Of a stretch of DNA of 64,000 bases, positions 45,411-57,300 are shown piece after piece. The stretch spans positions 1,054,001 through 1,118,000 of the forward strand of contig JADLSH010000112.1 in NCBI GenBank assembly GCA_016169945.1. Reading direction: 5' to 3'. The stretch is from Trachythela sp. YZ-2020. Its lineage: Eukaryota > Cnidaria > Anthozoa > Malacalcyonacea > Clavulariidae. The notes below the pieces were generated by a model, which searched no databases, had not been told where the DNA came from, and saw only the letters and a list, made by a program, of their open reading frames with translations. The first letter of the stretch is position 1. The number at the start of each line of letters is the position of its first letter. A program made the position numbers and the translations under genes.

Positions 45411-46742
45411 GATAATTACTTGTCTACAAATAGGGAATTCACATTTTGTTTGTAAAATTAGACTTGGTAGTGTATTTGTCCAAATATTTGAAATGTAAAT
45501 CATGCTAGCAAATAATTAAGCGATCCAGTCATAGATAGAGTTTATGTGTCATTGAATGGCCAATAATAAATATTTCAAATAGTGCCGGCAAGCATAGCTT
45601 GTATTACAACCACGCAAAATTACAATAATATAGTGCACACGTTTTAAGCTACACTATATATAAAATATATATATAGATAGCAAAATCTGCAGCAAACATA
45701 GCTTTAGGGTACAATTTCATACGAATCACATCTTTATATGAGAGAACGATGTTTAAAGAACCACCATAGCAATTTATAAGACTTCATTATCTAGCAAACT
45801 AATACCAACAAATTCCTAACCAACAGCAAGCCATAAGAAAAAACTCAGACAATCAGTGACATTGAAATTTTGGACACTTGTATAGAAAGGGTATTTTTGT
45901 ACACAATTGTGCAAAATTCACTGGTAAACCCCTCCCCCCGTTTCAATGTTGCTTTATCTGCTAGAAAAAGCATTGACAGCCTAATACGAGACAATAGCAT
46001 GTAACATAGAAAATGCATGTTAGACTACCAACTTTGAAAGGGGGGAATTTTGCCTTTTCAGGCTAATCGGTCCAATAATTATGTCACTAATTGCAGAGGC
46101 AGACGTACTCCGGCTGTCACCAAGAATGCATAGAAAATTGGTGCTCTTGTTGACTACTCCATACAGATATCTTCAATTGTTAGGTTAACCAAGGCACTGG
46201 GTGAACGCATTTCAGCAGTTCCTGTTTTAGATGCTGCATTTGAATGCAGCATTTGCTATCTGGACAAATGTCCCACAAACTAAAGCTTTGCCCAATGGCT
46301 CCAGATCATCCAGAAGTTCATTCGATTTTGAGAAGGCCAATTGACATTAATCTAAACAAAGTACAAATTCCGGTATTGAAGAAACATATTTGAATTGAAT
46401 AAAGAAAAATTTCACAGCTTGTAGAAAATGAATACAAAATTGTTGAAAATTAACCTACCGATACACTAGTTTTGGATGATGTCTTATCACTCTTATCAAC
46501 TTCGACTTGTGGACTCATATAAACAGGGTTGAATAGGGCAGGTGCGGTTTTTTAATTGGAGTACAAAATTTAATAATTTTGTGTATTGAATTAGCATCAT
46601 GATGGTGAGTGTACCAATTGTGAAGTCCTGTTGAAGAGAAATAGGAAGCTCTAGGCCAATTGGCTCTCTGCAAAACACAAGCTTGATGTGTGCAGAAAAT
46701 GAAAGCATTGCTTACAGTATTTTCTCTCTTTTTAATTTTTAG
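45411..46742. other. Non-genic stretch
   Basis: I see no supported exon. A short perfect hairpin GATGCTGCATTTGAATGCAGCATT lies near 46231. Upstream exons of the gene starting at 46743 may be here, but none stands out. Confidence 0.45.
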
Positions 46743-47200
46743 AGAAATGAAGTAGGTAGCAGTCCTGCAATGGAGTACCATGGCTTTGTAAGGTGCATGG
46801 AATATCTTCTGGGCACTGGATTACTTGTGAAGACTTTCGTTTCTGATAGGCATTCAGGAATTGCAAAGCACATGAGAGAAAAGCTGACGCTAATCAAGCA
46901 TTATTTCGACATTTGGCATTTAAAGAAGAGTATGTTATAAGATAATAAATATATTTTATATTTACTGATAATTGGTTTGCTTTGCAGTATCCTAGGTTAT
47001 ATAGTTGTTATAATCTATATTGGAATTGGAATAAGAGTCATTAGGTTTGGGTGGGGGGGGGGGGTGTTACAAAGAAGGGATTAAATTTAGATTAAATGAG
47101 TTTTTATTTTCAATATTCTGTTTCAGAGGTCACAAAAGTATTAACAAAGATTGCAAAGATCAGTGGAAATGAAATACTAAACTAGTGGATTAAACTGTGT

Positions 47201-47356
47201 CACAGTATAAAGACGACCAGTAGGGCCACTAAGCGATGCAACATATAGTTCAGCTTGCTTATTGGCCAGAAAAAGCAATTGACTGGCTGCCAATGCGTAA
47301 TGAGCGGCCACACAAAATTTAAAATGAGTGGCCCTACTGGTCGTCTCTATACTGTG
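47201..47356. mobile_element. 156-bp MITE in coding exon
   Basis: TIRs of 30 bp (CACAGTATAAAGACGACCAG and onward) match with one difference. The interior shares TTCAGCTTGCTTATTGGCCA-type sequence with the MITE at 23639. Flanks ACTGTGT and ACCGTGT may be a 7-bp target duplication with one change. It splits exon 2 of the surrounding transposase-like gene. Confidence 0.88.
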
Positions 47357-47606
47357 ACCGTGTGCCAACCATCTATTTTGGAATGCAAGGACAACCCATA
47401 ATGGGAATGGGGAAGTTATTTGGGCAAAATTTTCATCCTTTTTTAAGCCATGTGGTCAATAAACACAAACATTTGGAAAACCCTTAATTGTAATGTCTAT
47501 TCAAAACAAAAAATGCATATATGGTCTAGTATTTGCTTTAATTTGGCATACCTCTCCCAAACTAAAAATAAAAACTACTTCCTCCCAGTTTCAATTGTGC
47601 ATAAAA

Positions 47607-47753
47607 CATAGGCGGATTTTCTGGGGTGCAGGGGTGCACCCCCAAAATATTTTGCACCCCAAAACGTTCTCCACCCCCCCCTAGAGAAATTTGCACCCCC
47701 CCCCTAAACTTTCGGCACCCCCCCCCAGAGCAAAATCTGAAAATCCGCCTATG
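47607..47753. mobile_element. 147-bp C-rich MITE
   Basis: Perfect 15-bp TIRs CATAGGCGGATTTTC and GAAAATCCGCCTATG bound a segment full of GCACCCCCC runs. It lies in the intron before 47787. Flanks GCATAAAA and GCCATAAAA resemble a target duplication with a one-base slip. Confidence 0.85.
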
Positions 47754-48839
47754 GCCATAAAAGGGAACGTTCATTTTTAATTTCAGACTCTGTTGCATAT
47801 GAGAGAATGTATGCTGCACTTACGAACAAGAGACTTATGAATGGAATCAAGCAGGCATCTCCCTTCGGCCAGACCAGCTGTCTGGAAGGTTTCCACTCAG
47901 TACTTAACCAGTTTTCTCCAAAAATGATTGGGTATAGTTATCCAGGCATGTTTTGCAGGTAAGAAACCAGTTTGATAGTTATTTTTGTAATATTAAGGCA
48001 GGTTGATGCATGCATTCAACTATATTCTGATTATTTTAGGCATGCACTTGCTGTTATTCATTTCAACAACAACTTAAATCGGAAAAACCGAATGAAGAAT
48101 GGTGTTGAGCAAGTGCATGTTGTGTATCCAAAATTTTAAAATGGAGATGCTGTAGTTAGAAATGTCAAAGTGTAGTAAAATTTTGGTATGTATGTAACTA
48201 TGATGATAATATGAAAAGACTATAGTTGATGCAATTTTGGGCATAAAGTTAGCAAAGGAAATTAAGGAATTAAAAGATGAAACACCACCACCAATGAACA
48301 GGATGCTCGAAAAGCAGCCACATAGTGATGCCATCCGCAAGAAAAAAAAACAAAGAGAAAGCATGCCAATTGTTGATGTGCCACCAACAAATCCTGGTAG
48401 GTTGCATGTGTCCTTATTTAATAGTAGATTAGTCATAACCATGTCATAAGAACATTAAACACCATTGGGCCTAATAATTTTTACTCGTACAGTAGCAAAA
48501 TGTTCATTATCTTCTTACTCACTTTTAGTGCCTGTGATAGTGGTTACAAACAATCCTGAGGAGACAACAAGAAGCAAGTCAAAATGTAAATCATGCAAAC
48601 AACCAATGAAAGGTCGCAAAAATGTTAAGGATTGTCCTAAAAACCAAAATAAGTGACTTGTAAAATAGAACTAAATGCTGTGTTGGTGTGTCTAAATGTG
48701 ATTTAATAATAAAGTAATACTAAATATTTTACAAAGGGACTTCATAAATTTGCCAGTTAACATGAATGAACACTAAGTCCTGGATTACCGAGGTGATTTA
48801 AGGTAATAACACATATTTTACTATATACACAAGTGAATT

Positions 48840-49769
48840 TTAGTTTTCATCCAGATCCTCATATCCTCTGAAGTCATCATCTTTTTCATTAAAAGCTGTG
48901 CGAATAGCATGATAAGCACAAGATGGTAGTGGTATTCGCTTTTCTTTCAAACGACCATGAACAAGCCTTGTAAATTGTCTGTATGCCACCACACAAAGAA
49001 ACCTAAAAAGAGAGCTATATTTCAGGGCAGGTGTTACAATGTGTGCATGTTTTTATGATACAATAATTCCAGCACAATACTGGGATACATTTAATAGTGT
49101 GACAATACAAAGACATTATTAGTAAAAACCAACCTTTCCTTTGAATCAACATTTCTGTCCACCACGTGTTTTAAAATTATCTGAAGCGAGTTCCAGAGAC
49201 CACCTGTTAAGGCAGATAGCGTCAAATCCAGGATGGTTTGTAATGCACATTGTGGCATCTTTGTCCGCTGAAACAAGATTCATTTCATCGACACACTTTT
49301 GTATTTCAGTGCAACAGCGACTTTCTTTTGCTTCTACTAAATTTTGGGTATCACAGTTACCACAATTGCACCTAAAAAAGAAATGATTCAGCTGTTGTTA
49401 TTTTGATAATTACAGCAAACTTTAAATATATATACAATATGGCGGCCACACTGACTAGAAAATTGCTTGATTATCTTACCAAGAGATCACTGGAGTTTGT
49501 CCGTTTAATCGAAGGCTTAATTCCTCTAATTCCCTGGTATACTCTTCTCGTCTTTGAATATACTCTTCAACCCACGAATCATCAGCAAGAGGTTCGTCAG
49601 TGTATGCTAATTCATCTATATTGTCAAGGAATTCATACTGGACAGCATGGGAAAGGTCATCCTCATATCCATCTTTTGACGTCGTTTCGCACGTTTCATC
49701 TTCAATTTCATATTCAGGACAACCGAAAGAGTCCTTGTCAGCATTATACGACGATTCTGAGCTAGACAT
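48840..49769 (-). CDS. P2X7 C-terminal-domain-like protein
   Basis: Exon 1 is 49769-49480 (MSSSESSYNADKDSFG..., acidic, ends TTG/GTAAG inside a Trp codon). Exon 2 is 49371-49134, reading W-CNCGNCDTQNL, SRCCTEIQKC, CITNHPGFDAICLNRWSLEL. Exon 3 is 49002-48840, reading AYRQFTRLVHGRL...LPSCAYHAIRTAF and a TAA stop. The WCxCxxC...CC.E...HPGF..xCLN...AYRQF...PSC order is the P2X7 cytoplasmic (ballast) zinc/GDP-binding domain, here without a channel. Splice sites are all canonical. The summed exon length (691 nt) is not a multiple of three, and the frame changes between FKTRGGQKC and DSKER in exon 2. There is therefore either one frameshift or a sequence error. The role is unknown; many such proteins exist in cnidarians. 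Confidence 0.72.
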
Positions 49770-50157
49770 AGCGTTTTAACATCCAAATACTTGCGTTTTT
49801 ATAGGCCGCACAACAAAAAGACAATATGTTTTATAGTAATTAACAAAACCCTGGTTCCTGAGTCCCAGTCCCCCGAGCGCCACAGAAAGTTTTTGAAAAA
49901 GCCTTGTTTGGTGCCCTAAATCTCAGAAACTATTGAACTAAATCAAAAAAGGTTGAAGAACTTATTAACTAACCTTTTGTGCTCTTTCCAAATCCGTAAA
50001 GATCCTGTGAGTGATATAGGCACTTTAAAAAGTTCCAACATTTTACCAAACCTAACAGAAAAGAACAAAACAAATCAGAACAGAATATAATGTATTTGTT
50101 TTTCTTTGTCTTTTGTTAGCCCAGATTGAGTTGTTATTTTCCCTTTTACCGATACTA

Positions 50158-50580
50158 CATTTTTTTAGCATTGTAATATACGGTCACTCTCACAGTAAGC
50201 AAGAACTCCATGAGTGTGTTTTCGTCAATACTATCAAAGGTTTCATCTGTCTTCGTTTGGTGTTTGTAAATGTCATGTAGTTGTTTAAGCTTATCATAGA
50301 ACAGAAGTAAAGAGATTGTGGATCCTGCTTTGTCAAACATAACGTTTGCCATGAGATGCTGGTTGCACTTTGATTTTCACTGCGCTAGGCCACACTCAGT
50401 ACATTTGACGAGTTTCTTTGTTGCATCGGGCACCAATTTAGTTTGACACTTTTCACAGGACAGGAACCGTTGTACAGACAAAATTTGGCAGGGCAATAAA
50501 CGCTCTGGGTGCTTCGTAAACCATCCACCTCACTGTCCTTCCTAGTAATAGAGGGATCTGCCGGTTTGATATTGGACAAC
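50158..50580 (-). pseudogene. RPA-like OB-fold fragment
   Basis: On the minus strand, Cys pairs (CPAKFC...SCEKCQTKL...KCTECGLAQ) are followed by a stop and then KCNQHLMANVMFDKAG...LLLFYDKLKQL. A Cys-ribbon inserted before an OB fold is typical of the large RPA subunit C-domain and of transposon-encoded RPA-like proteins. One shift and one stop break it. It lies downstream of, and on the same strand as, the Helitron remnant. Confidence 0.45.
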
Positions 50581-51130
50581 TTGTTTAGAGTAAGATACTT
50601 TCAACTGTCAAATTCCCAAACAACAATCCTGGAAACATTGTAGACAGACTTTTAAGTTACCCTTTTTATGTAACTTTCCCACAACACCAGGCGAATTGTT
50701 CCTGAATTATCTCCAAATAAAGCTTCTTGCTTACGGAGTGTCTTGAGTATTTAAAATTCTTACCTCCAGGCACAGCAGAGTTATCTTTTCTGCAGGCTTC
50801 TGGTCATCTTGAAAATAGGTGTTACACACACATAAATAGTAAAAACAAATACCAATGTCAATTGTCAAATGGTTGTTTGTTGGAAATATTCTCATTCAGT
50901 TAAATTATTCATTTGCTGTATGTAGCAGAAAAGGGTATTTCTACTGTTAGACCGTTAACCACACCTTCAAGTGCAATCTATTGCATAAAATTAATCACAC
51001 TGTCTGAAACACATATACTGTCATTATATATTAAATTACCTCTTGGTGTGACGGATTTCATTTCTTCTGAGGGATTTTCATTTATTTTTTTCTTTCTTTT
51101 ATCACCTTGATAGTGTAATATAAATTAATG
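50581..51130. other. Non-genic stretch
   Basis: No exon was recognised between the RPA-like fragment and the left TIR at 51131. Confidence 0.5.
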
Positions 51131-51539
51131 TTAAAGTGCACCTCACCCCAAAATTTTTTTTTGGCTTTATCAAATCTTGTCATCATTTCTAGTATATCTG
51201 TGAAATTATTTTTTAATTGGGCCAAATCGTTAGATTTTTATGGCGTTTTGAACTTAGCTTTCGATGGACCTTGGCCGTTGTATCGTCTAACCAAAAAGAG
51301 CCTGGGTCTAGCCCATTTTCTGACGTCACACAAGGTAGTCGGCATTTAGCTTTGATCGGCTTGTATTCAGTTCGCCATTTCGGCTTTGCTTTCCTTGAAT
51401 CAATCGAAATTTACACTGTTTTTTTCTGGCTATCATGTCTAACCATGAACAGACTAGCACACAGGATATATATAATTACTATTTAACAATTAGCCGAAGG
51501 CGAAGTGAATATAGGCTTGTAATCACCGAGCCTGAGGCG

Positions 51540-52655
51540 ACTAATTGTTTTAGTATAAATTTCCAGGTGTTTACAAATAATAATCAACACAACTTTATAA
51601 AATTCACTTCAAATTTATCGCTGTGGATAAATGATGTTAATGCCGTTGACATTTCCTTGAATTGGCCAAGTGTTGGTCGTTCGCAATAGCTTTCAATGCT
51701 GGAATCGCTCTTGTGCCCTGTGATGGCTTTTATTTGTCGAGTCTCGATGTTGCTGCCGGACGAAACTATCACGGTTGTCGCTCATAAGGAATGGTTGGTT
51801 AGATATGGTGTTATTCCAGCCCTTTCGGTCATCTTTCGCAGCATATTTTCGGCGTGTTGTGGCCAGCGTTACAAGCGTCGTACCAGACTTTGTGAACTTT
51901 TGGGTTGAATTTCGCCGAGCTCTCGCCTTTTGGCCTTTGGAATAACGTGGAAATATTTGGATTAAGATGAATCAAGTAGGTTTTAAGGATTTCGACAGGC
52001 AACGTTTAGAACCTGGTTGCGAAAATATTTTCCCGTCGGAGTGATCTTCGGAGCCAGCAAGCTCGCGTTTCTCATACAGCTTCTTGATTATGTCAGCTGT
52101 CAAACTGACTTTGTGTACTGTGGGTGCTATCTTTCCATTCTTCACGAGCTGCTTCAGGTATGAATTAAGAGTTTTATTTGCTTCGCTGAACAACACAGTG
52201 TCGCATATTGAAAATCTTTTGTTGTAAGGCGCTGCTTTCAAGTGGCGGTCAAGCGCTGCACTTATGGACAACAAACTAGTTTTTTTGTAGTAATTTCCGT
52301 CTTGCTTTCTTGCTGAGACGTAAAACTTGGAAAGACACTTATTCATTTCCTCAGTACTCATGCATTCAAATGCTGTTGCAAATTCAGCTTGGTCATGAAA
52401 CCACTCTATTAAATAAACGAAGTTTTTGTGTTTATTTTCACTATAAATAGTTTGTTTACATAATTTAAATCTCAGACATGGCTCTGTGTCGCGTTGCGAC
52501 GAAGTTTTTTCCAAATAAAAGTGCGTAAAGTTTAATATTTTACCTTGAAATATTTTTAAACCATATTTTGTGGCTTGTTTGGTTTTTTCCGGAATACTTT
52601 CTTCTTTAATTTGGGCAATTTCCTCTTCTGTAACTATGGCAAAACGAGCAGCCAT
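51540..52655 (-). pseudogene. Crypton-derived (KIAA1958/QRICH1-like) recombinase
   Basis: ATG at 52655 (MAARFAIVTEEEIAQIKEES). The core-binding part follows, including FATAFECMSTEEMNKCLSKF, SALDRHLKA-type and LFSEANKTLNSYLKQLVKNG segments. A deletion removes the first catalytic Arg region before GKIFSQPGSKRC. Frame-shifted remains continue with YLIHLNP...LFQRPKGE, ITPYLTNHSL then a stop codon, then TRQIKAITGHKSDSSIESY with the nucleophile Tyr. The TGA at 51782-51784 stands where the HxxR Arg is expected, consistent with a CGA to TGA change. It is inactive. Confidence 0.8.
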
Positions 52656-53082
52656 TTTGAAAAAAAAGAAAAAAGCTATAGTCACTGACCAGTGACTTTC
52701 ACTTCAGAGACAGTGAATCTTGACCAATCAGAATGCAGGAAAATCAATAGTCACCTGGAAATTTATACTAAATATGGATAGAATCAGCTTTAGAAGAGCT
52801 ATCTAACAATATGCCGCATTAAGCAATTAAGCTATATCTGTAAGACTGTATTATTTAGTTCGAGCATGTTGAAAATCCAACTTCGCACGCGTGTAGGCAT
52901 CTAAAACTACAACTTGTTTACACGATATAGGTCACTGCTATATATACAAAAAAAATGCCTTTTTCTGGGCTATCTTTTGGTATGAAGCATGAGAATATAT
53001 CTTGATTATTGACTTCAGACGTATCAAAAACGTTTACCCCTACTACAGCACAATTAGTACACACGATATATTTTCGTCATTT

Positions 53083-53850
53083 GACCCGCGAAACATACAT
53101 CAATTTTCGTGCACATTTCCTTGAGAACTACATACGTTCCATATATCTAAGATGCGTAGATCGAAAGCTCTGTTCAAGAGAAACATTTTAAGTACAGTTT
53201 CGTGCTTGTAGGTCTGATATTGGCTGAGTTATGTCACTTATGAAGCGATATCCAAATGGAATATTACTCACACGTCTTTCGCAGCGCCAATGTGACCGCG
53301 GCGCGAAATGAACTTAGTAAAATATATTTAAAGCTATTTTGTTGATAAACACATGTTTTATGCATGGGTAGAAAGGTGTAGGCATGACGAACACGCTCAT
53401 AGTTGTTTCAAGGTTGTAGATTCAATATTTACAAAGATATACGGGCAAATAGATCGGTTGTATATCTCTTTAAACCGGTATCCGTTCTTTAAAGTCCTAC
53501 GCTTGAAACCTGAAAACATACAAAATTTGTAGTAATGTTTGAATGGAAATACACAAGCTATATAGACATATCATACATGAAAATAAAGCTCTCTTCGTGA
53601 TGGGATAGCTATTGGTTATTTCAAGTTCGTAGTTCATTATTTATGAGGTATTCGCCCACAGGCAAAGTGTACTAAAATTCAACGGCACTAAACTTCTAAA
53701 AGTACATAATCCCGGGGAAACATACATCGATTTTCGTGCACATTTTCTTGAGAACTACACGTTCTATGCATGTAAGATGCATAGATCGAAACCTCTGATC
53801 AAGAGAAACATTTTACGTACAGTTTCGTGCTTGTAGGTCTGATATATCAT
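53083..53850 (+). repeat. Direct repeats inside the 3.0-kb element
   Basis: Two copies of about 140 bp (53083-53220 and 53712-53850) share CATACATC[A/G]ATTTTCGTGCA, TTGAGAACTACA and CGTGCTTGTAGGTCTGATAT. The 52690-53910 interval is otherwise non-coding. Confidence 0.8.
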
Positions 53851-54365
53851 ATGTAGATGGCCGACAGTATACAGGGAATTTGCAATGTGGGCCGAAAGTT
53901 TATTTTGACGAGTCCCTTGCGTGACGTCATGAAATTTACTCGTTCCAGACTCCTCGTAACGACAGACAAGGTCCACCAAAAAGTGCCTTTTTGCCAACTT
54001 TAAACTGCCATAAAAATCAAATGATTTGACCAAATAAATTAAAATTTTCACGGATACTCTAGAAATGATGCCAAGATTTGATATAGCCAAAAAACAATTT
54101 TTGGGGTGAGGTGCACTTTAAATGCTAAAATTATTTGGTTTTGTGACTAGTGTGTCATAATTTTCCATACACAAAAGCATGCATACCAAGTATGTCCATG
54201 TCTTTCACAATTCTAAAAAAAAATATATACACAAAATAGCTGCATAAAAACACAAAGGAGAATTAGAGTATCGTAAGGTCAGCAATTGCTTGAAGTCACT
54301 TTTCCTCATCTAATCTATGCTTCAGGGATTCCACTTTTTTTATGGAGGTCTATCATATAGGTCAT

Positions 54366-57300
54366 TGGTTAAATTATTAATGAAGACAAATTGTGAGCAC
54401 AACTCATTGCAACATAAGTCATTCCTAAAGTAGTCTCTTTTCCCCCCACATCAATCCATGTTTTTTTCAATGTCATACCCTGACTTTTGTGAATTGTTAA
54501 TGCCCATTGCCCAGGCAGTGTTAAAGGTAATTGTTGTCTTTCAAGTACACTATTACCCACACATACGGTTGCAGTGACTAGAGGAATGGGAACACAAAAG
54601 GGCATGTTTGGAAATGATGGACCACAATAATTATCAAAATTTACCAAAACGGCAATAGGCAAGTCTGGTGGATTGTGACTTTTTGAATATATAATATCAA
54701 CAACAGTTCCAGTTGACCCATTATTACACAGGCCAACCATTGTCCACAGATTAATTGTTAACACTAGAAATACATGCATGCAGTAACCCCTCGTCCATTT
54801 GAACCATGGTTAAGTTTGAACCAAACAATTTACTCCTAAAAGTTATTGTAACATGAAGCACTGAGTCCACGAATGTAACCATGGTAACACGCAACATTGT
54901 ATATTTTTTATATTTTAATTTGTACAAAATCTTATTTTGTTATCTTATTTGTATAAAAATAATATAAAATTATCAATTGTCCAACTATATAAAGTGGGTA
55001 TGCTATTGTGTACTCTTTTAGCTTTGATTTACTGTAACATTCAACCTTAGTAGACGTTCACAAAACGTTTCGAAATTTTCAAAAAACTTCAACTGCTTTT
55101 CGAGGAGTATTTTTATACTTCGCACTTGCTTTTGCAATGAAGTTTTTGAGATTTAATGTTTTTTTATTTTTCTATAACATATTTGAATCAATACTAAAAT
55201 ACTCGTAAAGATCAATCAATGTTGTATTGACCACACAGAATGATCTACACATTTTCAAATTCACAAACTATACTGCATGCTATGTTAAAAAATCGGCAAA
55301 GCAAGCATGGAAAATAGACACTTGCCTGTTTAAAACGCTCCTTTTTCGGTCTTTCAACTTTTTCTCCTCTTGTTAATTTGTCCTCTAAATAATTTTCATT
55401 TATCTTGTTTTGGAGACAGAGTATTACAAAATGAGTGCAAGACAAATTTTGAAAAAAGTTTGCAAAATGGAAGTCTTCTCTCGGCTTGAACTTGCGCATG
55501 CGCATAACTTACGAAAAGGTCCTGTCCAGTCCAGTCCATGACAAAAAAAATGGCGGACGACTTTGCATTCCACAATGTTTTCACATACCCAGGTGTAAAT
55601 CTCCGAGCGGAATTAGTACCCTCGCACGTCGCTTCGCGCCGGCTCGGGGATTACATTTGCCCCTTTGCAAATCAAAACAACTGGGTGCAAACCAAGCATA
55701 TCTTGGGCACTAACATGTTTAGCTTGACTCAAATGACGGGCATGGACTTCTGCAATGGGAACATTTAACTTTACTAAATGATCGTAATTGTACTTTGCTA
55801 CTCAATCATTGCCTGTAATACAATCTTGTTGCATTTAAAAAATCATTACATTAGACACAACATTTGGCTGACAGGTAAGCAATACCTTCCAGTCATCAAC
55901 ACTTACTTCTCCACTTCGAAGTCGGGACAAAATACCTTTAAATCTTTTTTTATCTTGTTCACTACCTCTTACCGTTTGATTAATATCAAGTATCACAACC
56001 TTGTCAAACATTCTATATGCCAGATAACCTTGTTCACCTATTGGATTTGATGGGTTTTTGATGGTATAATGGTTTATCTGCAACTGGTGGTAGCTGGGCA
56101 GGATCACGAATTAAAATTATAGATTTCCCACCAAATAGGTATCTTCCAGTAGCCTATCTACAATGTCTGTTGATCCATCCAATGGCAGTTTGACTCAGCA
56201 TAGAGTATTCATCAATTATAATGTACTCACTGGGAGTTTTAAAAAAGTGAATAGTAATCCCATTAACATTAAAGAACCTTCTCCTGTTGTAGCTGTTACC
56301 ATACTTTTTTCTTCAAATAACTTCGTACAGCATTTATTAGGTGACTTTTTCCTGTCCAACCTTCACCATTTATAATAAGCAACAGTTGTTCATTGGGCAG
56401 GTCATTGCTTTCATGATTAACAATAATATTATAAGCTAATTGTTGCTTTTCACTAAAGGTACTTGTGTCTACTTGGTAGTCTCTTTCCGTCAAAGTGCAA
56501 TCAGTATTTTGCACCTTTACCCAGTTTGTCATGAAAGCTATTTGCTCAATTGTATGCTTTGCAGAATCCAATTACCAATCATATGGGTTTTCACAGTTTT
56601 CAATAGTGTTGTTAAGCTTATGATAATTAGAAAGAATCATCCATTCTTCTTGTACAGCACCTTAATTTTCGTTTTGACTATGAAATGCATCACTTTTTTG
56701 CACCACATTATCTAAATTGGTAAATGTTTAGATGCAACTGTAGAATTTAGAAAGGTATGCCAGGCATTGATATACATAGCATCTGACGGTGCATCATTTT
56801 GGGAGATTTCGCAAGGTTTGTATTCCAGAAGCTGATACTTGCGATATTAGTGCATAGTACAATCCTTTGGGGCATGAAGAATAAGAAGGGTAAAAACGTG
56901 GAGTGACTTTTGGCGATTGAGTCGCAATTTTATTGTTGACAATTTTGTATTGTGTAACAAATTGAGCTAAACTGACATTCATAATCTGTGGGAAATCATT
57001 CTGAAAAATCACACGTTTTGCACATTTGTCCAAAATAGAATCATTAGTGCAACTGCTATTATCATCCTTAATTTTCTTTTTGCTACGAGATCCATCTAAA
57101 TTGACTGGCAAGATCTGAAATGAGGAACTGTGCGATTTCAATGAGTGTGATAAATGCACAGTTTCCTGTGCACCAAAATCTCTTTCTCCAACTGTTTTTA
57201 TCATTATTTTTTTCATTATCTTCAAAGGGTCTGTATTTGTTTTTAAGTTGTTAACAACAGCATTGAATGTGTTTTTCAATGTGTTGGACCTGGGTTCACC

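Larger units (their letters stand above)
46743..48656 (+). pseudogene. Multi-exon transposase-like gene, decayed
   Basis: Exons: 46743-46929 (EVGSSPAMEYHGF...FVSDRHSGIAKHMRE...HYFDIWHL), 47127-about 47490, 47787-47957 (LTNKRLMNGIKQASPF...CLEGFHSVLNQFSPKM), 48040-about 48180 (LAVIHFNNNLNRK), about 48220-48396 and 48539-48656 (CKSCKQPMKGRKNVKDCPKN, a C-terminal Cys motif). Splice sites are canonical at most borders. The FxSDRHxGIxKxMRE...HxFDIWHL pattern is that of a transposase-derived family common in cnidarians and fish. Lesions are a TAG at about 47182, a MITE in exon 2, a shift in a T-run near 47440 and a TAA near 48137. Confidence 0.65.
51131..54121. mobile_element. 3.0-kb element with about 200-bp TIRs
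   Basis: The left arm 51135-51335 and the right arm about 53910-54117 are diverged inverted repeats starting AGTGCACCTCACCCCAAAA and ending around the TGACGTCA word. TTAA borders both ends (51131-51134 and 54118-54121) and may be the target duplication. The interior holds a decayed tyrosine-recombinase (KIAA1958/QRICH1-like) gene and a long repeat region. TTAA targets are used by piggyBac and Kolobok elements, but no such transposase is present. Confidence 0.8.

Noticed and set aside
49403..49765. Plus-strand frame opposite P2X7-like exon 1
   Set aside because: The minus frame has a start, acidic composition and splice sites that link to P2X7-domain exons. The plus frame has none of these.
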